A stretch of DNA of 5,358 bases from an uncultured Spirochaetota bacterium (GTDB lineage Bacteria; Spirochaetota; UBA4802; UBA5368), in assembly GCA_937864375.1 (NCBI GenBank), contig CALMJO010000326.1, positions 1-5,358 of the forward strand, given 5' to 3'. Shown in pieces: positions 1 to 4,191 of the stretch. How positions within the stretch are numbered: position 1 is the first letter of the stretch; every line of letters starts with the position of its first letter. Under the pieces are notes generated by a model that had not been told where the DNA came from, made no database searches, and saw only the letters and a program-made list of their open reading frames with translations. Made by a program: the position numbers and the translations under genes.

Positions 1-36
1 TCCGATTCCAGATCGTGATGAGTCATGATTTTGTGC

Positions 37-67
37 TTGAATTATATGTATGTTTGTATTATATATT
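37..67 (+). promoter_or_regulatory. Possible promoter of the acyl-CoA dehydrogenase gene
   Basis: The AT-rich leader contains TTGAAT (37-42) as a candidate -35 box. Two candidate -10 boxes follow: TATATA at 60-65 with a 17-nt spacer, and TATATT at 62-67 with a 19-nt spacer. Several alternative hexamers fit in such AT-rich DNA, so the exact boxes are uncertain. The same stretch carries the short repeats listed separately, so a regulator may act here. Confidence 0.35.
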
Positions 68-82
68 ATCGTATTACATATA
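43..82. repeat. Short inverted and direct repeats in the leader (operator candidate)
   Basis: TATATGTA (43-50) is the exact reverse complement of TACATATA (75-82), giving an 8-bp inverted repeat with 24 nt between the arms. Overlapping it, GTATTATATAT (56-66) recurs as GTATTACATAT (71-81), with 10 of 11 positions identical and a 15-nt period. Both lie between the candidate promoter and the ribosome binding site. In AT-rich DNA such matches can arise by chance, so an operator role is only inferred. Confidence 0.25.
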
Positions 83-94
83 TGGAGGCATGCC

Positions 95-1243
95 ATGGAA
101 CGCTCTCTGCCGTTTACCCAGGAACATCAGATTTTCCAGGAGGCATTTCGAAAATTCATCACCGCCGTGATAGCCGACCATTACGAGTCCTGGGAAAAGG
201 AAGGGATCGTGCCGCGTGAGATATGGAAAAAATTCGGTGATAACGGCTACCTCGTGCCGTGGGCGGACGAAAAATACGGGGGAGCGGGGGCCGACTATCT
301 TTATTCCGTAATCATAGGCGAGGAACTGGCGCGCTACGGCGCGGGGAGCGTGTTCGTCCCCCTCCACAACGATATCGTCGTTCCGTACCTTGACGCGTTC
401 GGGAACGAGGAGCAAAAGCAGAAGTGGATGCCCGGCTGCATCACCGGGGACTGCATCACCGCGGTGGCGATGACGGAGCCGGATGCAGGATCGGACCTGG
501 CCGCGATGAAAACGAGCGCCGTGAAGAAAGGCGGCAAATGGGTGCTCAACGGTCAGAAGACCTTCATCTCGAACGGGATACTGTCGGACCTCGTGGTGGT
601 GGCGGCGAAAACCGGCGGGGCCGACACGCCCGTTCACCAGTCGGTGAGTCTCTTTGTCGTAGAGCGCGGCGCCCCGGGTTTTACCCGCGGCGAGCCGATC
701 AAAAAGATCGGGCTCAAGGCGCAGGATACCGCCGAGCTCTTCTTCGACGATTGCGAGATCCCTGAGGGTAACCTGCTGGGCCAGGAGGGAATGGGCTTCA
801 TCTACCTGATGCAGAAGCTTCAGCCGGAACGCCTCCTCTGTGCGATCGGATCGCAGGCCGCCGCCGAAAAATGCTTCGAGATCACGGTCGCATACACGAA
901 GGAGCGCAAGGTGTTCGGTAAACCCCTGAGCCGGTTTCAGAACACGCAATTCTCCCTCGCGGAGATGGCGACCGAACTGGCGGTGGGACGGAGCTTCGTG
1001 GACGACCTCATCAAGGCGCACATGGCGGGGAAATCGGTCGTGAACGAAACCTGCATGGCAAAATTCTGGATAACCGAGATGGCAAAACGTGTGGCGGACC
1101 AGTGCCTCCAGCTCTTTGGCGGCTACGGATATTGCGCCGAGTACCCCATCTCGCGCTTCTACCTGGACGCGAGGGTGCAGACGATTTACGCCGGGACCTC
1201 GGAAGTGATGAAAATGATCGTGGCGAGGGGACTGGGCCTGTAG
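95..1243 (+). CDS. Acyl-CoA dehydrogenase, long-chain (LCAD/ACADL) type
   Basis: A cytoplasmic FAD flavoenzyme of 382 residues. The family oxidises acyl-CoA to trans-2-enoyl-CoA and passes electrons to electron-transfer flavoprotein in beta-oxidation. The start at 95 is chosen because GGAGG (84-88) lies 6 nt upstream and the protein then begins where family members do; the in-frame ATG at 50 has no such site. The family signature AMTEPDAGSD is at residues 125-134, followed by the flavin-contact stretch containing FISNG. The C-terminal domain carries the QLFGGYGY helix and YAGTSEVMK near residues 365-373. The glutamate used by medium- and short-chain enzymes in the YEGT motif is alanine here (A366). 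A glutamate is present in QPERLL (E245), the position of the catalytic base in human LCAD and isovaleryl-CoA dehydrogenase. Similarity to LCAD runs along the whole length (e.g. GLKAQDTAELFF). Chain length or branching of the substrate cannot be read from sequence. The gene may share a transcript with the next one, 76 nt downstream. Confidence 0.95.
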   Translation: MERSLPFTQEHQIFQEAFRKFITAVIADHYESWEKEGIVPREIWKKFGDNGYLVPWADEKYGGAGADYLYSVIIGEELARYGAGSVFVPLHNDIVVPYLDAFGNEEQKQKWMPGCITGDCITAVAMTEPDAGSDLAAMKTSAVKKGGKWVLNGQKTFISNGILSDLVVVAAKTGGADTPVHQSVSLFVVERGAPGFTRGEPIKKIGLKAQDTAELFFDDCEIPEGNLLGQEGMGFIYLMQKLQPERLLCAIGSQAAAEKCFEITVAYTKERKVFGKPLSRFQNTQFSLAEMATELAVGRSFVDDLIKAHMAGKSVVNETCMAKFWITEMAKRVADQCLQLFGGYGYCAEYPISRFYLDARVQTIYAGTSEVMKMIVARGLGL

Positions 1244-1247
1244 GGGA

Positions 1248-1263
1248 TATTTTATCTAAAATA
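1248..1263. promoter_or_regulatory. 16-nt palindrome between the dehydrogenase and the exported-protein gene
   Basis: TATTTTA (1248-1254) and TAAAATA (1257-1263) are perfect 7-bp inverted arms around TC. The palindrome starts 5 nt after the dehydrogenase stop codon. It has no GC in its arms and no T-tract, so it is a poor terminator; its symmetry suits a dimeric DNA-binding protein. This role is inferred. No good -35/-10 pair for the downstream gene is evident around it. Confidence 0.3.
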
Positions 1264-1319
1264 AATGCGCCCCGGTTCCGATAAAAAAGTGTAGATATCT
1301 CTGCAAGCCGGAGCATGAC

Positions 1320-1952
1320 ATGGTACGACAGATGTGCGCATTCGCAGTTTCAGGCCTCGCGATTTTTTCGCTATCGTTTTCCATGGCCCAGGACGCCACG
1401 GGGACCGGCGCCAGGGACAAATCAGTCACCCAGGTTCCCATACAGTCGCAGTACAGCTCCGACTTCAAAATTGTAGAAAACTATTTCAACCGCCGCATCG
1501 ATGCAACCGGCAAGGGCGACGTACTCGAGGTCGAGCTGGTTATCCAGAGCATGACGGACAAGCCCCAGGAGCTCTACATTTTTGCGATCGCGACCTGCGA
1601 GAAATTCGAGAAGACGAAATCGAGCTTCGAGATGCCGGTCGCCGAAAAAGACCGGATGAGCTCGTTCGTGCCCTTCCCGGAAAACATCGCAAATTTTGAA
1701 TACGATAATCCCGACGCCAGGGACAAAAAGCTGCTCATCCCGTATCCCAGGAACCCCAAGGATGGCGTCAACCCGGAGACCGGCAAGCCCTACATATTAA
1801 AGGTAATCGACAAGCTCGTGGTGAGGACCTACCACATGAGTCCGTACCTGAAGGATTTCAAGTTCTTTAACTATCTGAGGGTCGTGATTTTCAACGGCGA
1901 GGGAAACCCGGTTTTCAGGCAGAAATACGAAATAAAGGGCATTCGTCACTGA
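1320..1952 (+). CDS. Hypothetical exported protein with Sec signal peptide
   Basis: A 210-residue protein I do not recognise. The ATG at 1320 has GGAG (1310-1313) 6 nt upstream. The N-terminus has a basic residue (R3), a hydrophobic core over about residues 7-20 and a plausible signal peptidase I site after SMA (residues 21-23), leaving about 187 mature residues. There is no lipobox cysteine and no other membrane segment, so a soluble periplasmic or secreted protein is likely. The mature part alternates short hydrophobic strands with charged stretches (VLEVELVIQ, ELYIFAIATC, YLRVVIF), which suggests a beta-rich, possibly Ig-like fold; that is inference only. The middle is rich in Pro, Lys and Asp, including a NPKDGVNPETGKPY stretch. 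No enzyme motif is visible. The gene follows the dehydrogenase by 76 nt without an intervening terminator and ends 22 nt before a strong one, so it is probably the last gene of its transcript. Coding is supported by the signal peptide, ribosome binding site and terminator position. Confidence 0.82.
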   Translation: MVRQMCAFAVSGLAIFSLSFSMAQDATGTGARDKSVTQVPIQSQYSSDFKIVENYFNRRIDATGKGDVLEVELVIQSMTDKPQELYIFAIATCEKFEKTKSSFEMPVAEKDRMSSFVPFPENIANFEYDNPDARDKKLLIPYPRNPKDGVNPETGKPYILKVIDKLVVRTYHMSPYLKDFKFFNYLRVVIFNGEGNPVFRQKYEIKGIRH

Positions 1953-1974
1953 CGCTGGTCGGCGAAGAGTTGAT

Positions 1975-2001
1975 AAATCCACAGGAGACTGTGGATTTTT
2001 T
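1975..2001 (+). terminator. Rho-independent terminator after the exported-protein gene
   Basis: A perfect 10-bp stem (1975-1984 with 1989-1998) closes a GAGA loop of the GNRA type. A run of six T starts within the 3' arm and ends at 2001, followed by ATT. It lies 22 nt past the stop codon at 1952 and separates this transcript from purA. Confidence 0.88.
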
Positions 2002-2006
2002 ATTGT

Positions 2007-2024
2007 CCTCCATTAAACTGGAGG
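2007..2024 (+). repeat. Small hairpin in the purA leader
   Basis: CCTCCA (2007-2012) pairs with TGGAGG (2019-2024) around TTAAAC. The 3' arm contains the GGAGG that could serve the minicistron at 2036, so the stem would mask that site. There is no T-tract, so it is not a terminator. Whether it is transcribed depends on where the purA promoter lies, which I cannot settle. Confidence 0.3.
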
Positions 2025-2035
2025 GCCGGGACACG

Positions 2036-2071
2036 ATGAAAAAAGCTTGTTATTTTAGTAAATTTTTTTAG
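2036..2071 (+). CDS. Possible 11-codon leader minicistron upstream of purA
   Basis: ATG at 2036 opens an 11-codon reading frame, MKKACYFSKFF, ending with TAG at 2069-2071. GGAGGG (2020-2025) lies 10 nt upstream, a long but usable spacing. The frame ends 43 nt before the purA start. It has no obvious bias towards a single regulatory amino acid beyond three Phe and three Lys, and the region is AT-rich enough for this to be chance. It could equally be untranslated promoter DNA. Confidence 0.2.
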   Translation: MKKACYFSKFF

Positions 2072-2084
2072 GCTGGCAGAGTTG

Positions 2085-2098
2085 CGGTAATATCACCG
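2085..2098. promoter_or_regulatory. Imperfect palindrome just upstream of purA
   Basis: CGGTAATATCACCG is symmetric at 12 of 14 positions (4-bp outer arms, one mismatched pair, symmetric centre). It ends 16 nt before the purA start codon. TAATAT (2088-2093) inside it is a weak -10 candidate (4 of 6), with TTTTTA (2065-2070) as a poor -35 at 17 nt. An operator overlapping a purA promoter would fit, but this is inference. Confidence 0.25.
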
Positions 2099-2114
2099 GA
2101 AAAGGCGGACATAT

Positions 2115-3383
2115 ATGAGCTGTATCGCTGTCATAGGCACGCAGTGGGGCGATGAAGGGAAAGCGAAGATGATCGACTATTATTCGACCAGTGCCGACAT
2201 CATCGTCCGCTACCAGGGCGGCGCAAACGCAGGTCACACCGTGGTCACCAACGAGAAAAAATACATCTTCCACCTTATTCCATCGGGGATACTTCACAAG
2301 GATAAGACCTGCGTTATCTCGAACGGCGTGGTGCTGGATCCGGAGCAGCTCCTCGCAGAAATCGATATGCTCGCAAAGGACGGGGTCGAAGTCGCGGGGA
2401 GGCTTTACGTTTCCGATGCGGCGCATCTCATCCTTCCCTACCACAAGGCGCTCGATGCGGCCATGGAAGAGGCGAGCTCTAAAAAAATCGGCACGACGCG
2501 CCGCGGCATTGGCCCGAGCTACGCCGACAAGGCGCTGCGCACGGGCATACGCGTGGGCGACCTCCTGGACGAAGCCTATCTCAGGGAGAGGCTCGACCAG
2601 GCCCTGAAGATAAAAAATGTGCATCTGGAAAAGGTGTACGGGATGAAGCCCATCCAGCCCGCCGATGTCCTGGGAATGCTCCTGGGATTCCGCGACCGGA
2701 TCAGGGACATGATAATCAACACGCAGAATTTCCTGTACCAGTCGCTCAGGCAGAACAGGAGCATTCTGCTCGAGGGCGCCCAGGGAGACGCGCTCGACAT
2801 CGATCACGGTACCTATCCGTACGTAACGTCCTCCAACACGACCATAGGCGGGGCGCTCACCGGGACGGGGCTGCCGCCGTTCGCGATCAAGGAAGTGATA
2901 GGGATCACCAAGGCGTATGTCACCCGCGTGGGCGAGGGGCCGTTTCCCACGGAAGACCTGGGAGAAATTGGAGTTATGCTTCGCGAGAAGGGAGGGGAGT
3001 ACGGCTCCACGACAGGCCGGCCCAGGAGGTGCGGATGGTTTGACTGCGAGCTCCTCGACTTCGCCAGGAGAACCAACGGACTCACGAGCATTGCGCTCAC
3101 CAAGCTGGACGTTTTAAGCGGCTTGGAGAAAATACGTGTTGCTGTAAATTACGAGATCGACGGTAAAAAACTGGATTACTGCCCCACATCGCACCTGGGC
3201 CATATCACCCCGGTGTACGAGGAGCTCGATGGCTGGAGCGAGGACATTTCAACCTGCAATCATTATGACGATCTGCCTTCACGCGCAAAGGAATATATCA
3301 GGTTCATTAGCAACAGGCTTGATCTCCCCGTCTCCATTGTGTCGGTGGGACCGGACAGAAAGAACACCTTCGCCATGCTGTAA
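2115..3383 (+). CDS. purA: Adenylosuccinate synthetase
   Basis: A cytoplasmic enzyme of 422 residues, close to the family's usual 425-432. It joins IMP and aspartate using GTP to make adenylosuccinate, the first committed step from IMP to AMP. The N-terminus QWGDEGKAK (residues 10-18) is the P-loop with catalytic D13, and NAGHT carries catalytic H41. IGTTRRGIGPSYADK is the second family signature. EGAQGDALDIDHGTYPYVTSSN starts at E220 and includes Q223 of the IMP site. TTGRPRRCGW (299-308) is the aspartate-binding loop with R302 and R304. TKLD (329-332) is the guanine-recognition motif, and GPDR (412-415) closes the nucleotide pocket. Two positions differ from the common sequence: A17 replaces the P-loop glycine, and D225 follows EGAQG where Thr is usual. 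Both look like lineage variation, not damage. GGCGGA (2104-2109) lies 5 nt before the ATG. The gene appears to be transcribed alone, between the terminator at 1975-2001 and the tRNA promoter. Confidence 0.97.
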   Translation: MSCIAVIGTQWGDEGKAKMIDYYSTSADIIVRYQGGANAGHTVVTNEKKYIFHLIPSGILHKDKTCVISNGVVLDPEQLLAEIDMLAKDGVEVAGRLYVSDAAHLILPYHKALDAAMEEASSKKIGTTRRGIGPSYADKALRTGIRVGDLLDEAYLRERLDQALKIKNVHLEKVYGMKPIQPADVLGMLLGFRDRIRDMIINTQNFLYQSLRQNRSILLEGAQGDALDIDHGTYPYVTSSNTTIGGALTGTGLPPFAIKEVIGITKAYVTRVGEGPFPTEDLGEIGVMLREKGGEYGSTTGRPRRCGWFDCELLDFARRTNGLTSIALTKLDVLSGLEKIRVAVNYEIDGKKLDYCPTSHLGHITPVYEELDGWSEDISTCNHYDDLPSRAKEYIRFISNRLDLPVSIVSVGPDRKNTFAML

Positions 3384-3395
3384 TGCCCGCAATGG

Positions 3396-3423
3396 CTGCC
3401 GGGAGCGGCAGGGAAGAATTTTT
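3396..3423 (+). terminator. Weak terminator candidate after purA
   Basis: CTGCCG (3396-3401) pairs with CGGCAG (3406-3411) around GGAG, 12 nt past the purA stop. A run of five T (3419-3423) follows, but 7 nt separate it from the stem, so termination would be inefficient. Read-through into the tRNA genes is possible. Confidence 0.35.
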
Positions 3424-3425
3424 AT

Positions 3426-3453
3426 TTGACAGGTTTGCGCCACCTTATAGATT
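3426..3453 (+). promoter_or_regulatory. Sigma70-type promoter of tRNA-Lys
   Basis: A perfect -35 box TTGACA (3426-3431) is followed after 16 nt by TAGATT (3448-3453, 4 of 6). TATAGA at 3446 matches equally well, but its 14-nt spacing is too short. Transcription would begin near 3460, about 12 nt before the tRNA. Confidence 0.65.
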
Positions 3454-3471
3454 GTTGCACCATGTTTTGAC

Positions 3472-3544
3472 GAGTCGCTAGCTCAGTCGGTAGAGCAACT
3501 GCCTTTTAAGCAGTGGGTCCGGAGTTCGATTCTCCGGCGACTCA
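3472..3544 (+). tRNA. tRNA-Lys (anticodon UUU)
   Basis: A full cloverleaf can be drawn. The acceptor GAGTCGC (3472-3478) pairs fully with GCGACTC (3537-3543), and the discriminator is A3544. The D arm is GCTC/GAGC. The anticodon stem ACTGC/GCAGT encloses CTTTTAA with anticodon TTT at 3505-3507. The T arm is CGGAG/CTCCG with loop TTCGATT. CCA is not encoded. No good terminator follows it: only a weak CCAAAAA/TTTTTGG inverted repeat with an 11-nt loop (3555-3579) lies downstream, so some transcripts may continue into tRNA-Glu. Confidence 0.97.
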
Positions 3545-3565
3545 AAAGAGACATCCAAAAAAAGA

Positions 3566-3593
3566 TTGACCATTTTTGGGCCGTTTCTATAGT
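3566..3593 (+). promoter_or_regulatory. Sigma70-type promoter of tRNA-Glu
   Basis: TTGACC (3566-3571, 5 of 6) and TATAGT (3588-3593, 5 of 6) are separated by 16 nt, the same spacer as the tRNA-Lys promoter. Transcription would start near 3600, leaving a 5' leader of only about 5 nt before the tRNA at 3605. Confidence 0.7.
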
Positions 3594-3604
3594 GACTGCC
3601 GTAT

Positions 3605-3673
<69 letters not shown>

Positions 3674-3677
<4 letters not shown>

Positions 3678-3721
3678 CATAAAAAAGAGGTTCGCTTTGG
3701 CGAACCTCTTTTTTATGCATC
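3674..3721. terminator. Strong bidirectional terminator between tRNA-Glu and the small Cys gene
   Basis: A perfect 22-bp inverted repeat (3674-3695 with 3700-3721) has a TTTG loop. The core stem is GAGGTTCGC (3687-3695) with its complement 3700-3708. It is followed by six T (3709-3714) on the plus strand and by six T on the minus strand (the A run at 3681-3686). It therefore ends both the plus-strand tRNA-Glu transcript and the minus-strand transcript of the gene at 3803-3985. The outer ATGCATC part of the symmetry includes the tRNA-Glu 3' end. Confidence 0.9.
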
Positions 3722-3802
3722 AATTGCATTCTCGCTACGATCCCATGCCTGAGCGTAACTCGTGAAACTGGATTCACCCGGGCCGGGGAGATCGGTCATT
3801 GC

Positions 3803-3985
3803 TCAACCGGCTTTCCTGGAAACACGGTTGTTTGAGTCTTTTCTGGGGCATTCGAGTACGATCCGCTCGTTGAGGGAATTTACGCTGGTGATCCTGTATT
3901 CCTTCACGCGGAAAAAGCCGCATATGACCTGTCCGATGTTTTCATCGAAATAGTTTTCACACTGCCTGCATTCCTCGATCTTCAT
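3803..3985 (-). CDS. Small four-cysteine protein, possible zinc-binding
   Basis: A 60-residue protein read on the minus strand, of no family I can name. Cysteines at C6, C9, C22 and C46 are arranged as CxxC, a lone Cys, then a CP dipeptide; four such ligands are typical of a small structural zinc site, but metal binding is inferred. The N-terminal part (MKIEECRQCENYF) and the middle (VKEYRITSVNSLNERIVLECP) look like a folded domain; the last 12 or so residues are polar and basic. No signal peptide or membrane segment is present. An in-frame stop 6 nt upstream of the ATG rules out a longer product. A perfect AGGAGG (4005-4000 on the minus strand) lies 14 nt before the ATG, longer than ideal spacing. 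The transcript would end at the bidirectional terminator about 80 nt downstream. It is divergent from the PAS gene. A plus-strand frame overlaps it (3762-3953) but lacks comparable features. Confidence 0.62.
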   Translation of the reverse strand: MKIEECRQCENYFDENIGQVICGFFRVKEYRITSVNSLNERIVLECPRKDSNNRVSRKAG

Positions 3986-4191
3986 GGCTTACTCTGGTTC
4001 CTCCTGATGGTCGCTGCTATTGATAGGCCCGGACATGTAAGCAGCCCTCAAATATTATGTCATGGATTTTTTGGTTTTTCCGAATTTTTTGAAGTCCCGT
4101 GGAAAAATATCGTGAGACGGCTGCTTTCGTATAAAGTTTGACTTTTGTTGGAAAAAGGGTATTGATTCACGTACCGACAGGTGCGCCTCGG
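3986..4191. other. Divergent intergenic region between the small Cys gene and the PAS gene
   Basis: This 206-nt gap is AT-rich in the middle, with homopolymer runs (six T at 4067-4072, five T at 4075-4079, six T at 4085-4090, five A at 4103-4107). TTTTTCC (4075-4081) pairs with GGAAAAA (4101-4107). It must hold the start signals for both flanking genes. On the minus strand a CATAAT-like -10 sequence lies near 4054-4059 without a convincing -35 box. No other reading frame looks real. Confidence 0.5.
4138..4165 (+). promoter_or_regulatory. Possible promoter of the PAS sensor gene
   Basis: TTGACT (4138-4143) matches the -35 consensus at 5 of 6 positions. The -10 16 nt later, TATTGA (4160-4165), matches only 3 of 6. 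Start of transcription would be near 4172, close to the start codon. TATAAA (4130-4135) is a better -10 box but has no -35 partner. Confidence 0.3.

Noticed and set aside
1..30. Possible end of an upstream gene
   Set aside because: Stops occur in two frames (16-18 and 26-28), but fewer than ten codons precede each, so no product can be supported.
50..94. Upstream ATG extending the dehydrogenase to 397 residues
   Set aside because: The extension is translated from AT-rich leader DNA and has no ribosome binding site; GGAGG at 84-88 points to ATG 95, which matches the family N-terminus.
74..1021. 315-codon minus-strand reading frame opposite the dehydrogenase
   Set aside because: It is a shadow in GC-rich coding DNA. 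The translation is rich in Arg and His without family motifs, while the plus strand encodes a clear acyl-CoA dehydrogenase.
2055..2807. 250-codon minus-strand frame opposite purA
   Set aside because: It overlaps well-conserved PurA motifs and has no recognisable product or start signal.
3555..3579. Terminator between the two tRNA genes
   Set aside because: The CCAAAAA/TTTTTGG pairing is AT-rich with an 11-nt loop, lacks a following T-tract and overlaps the tRNA-Glu -35 box.
3762..3953. 63-codon plus-strand frame between the tRNA terminator and the PAS gene
   Set aside because: There is no ribosome binding site or promoter, and it starts just after a terminator. The opposite-strand frame has a conserved-looking four-Cys pattern.
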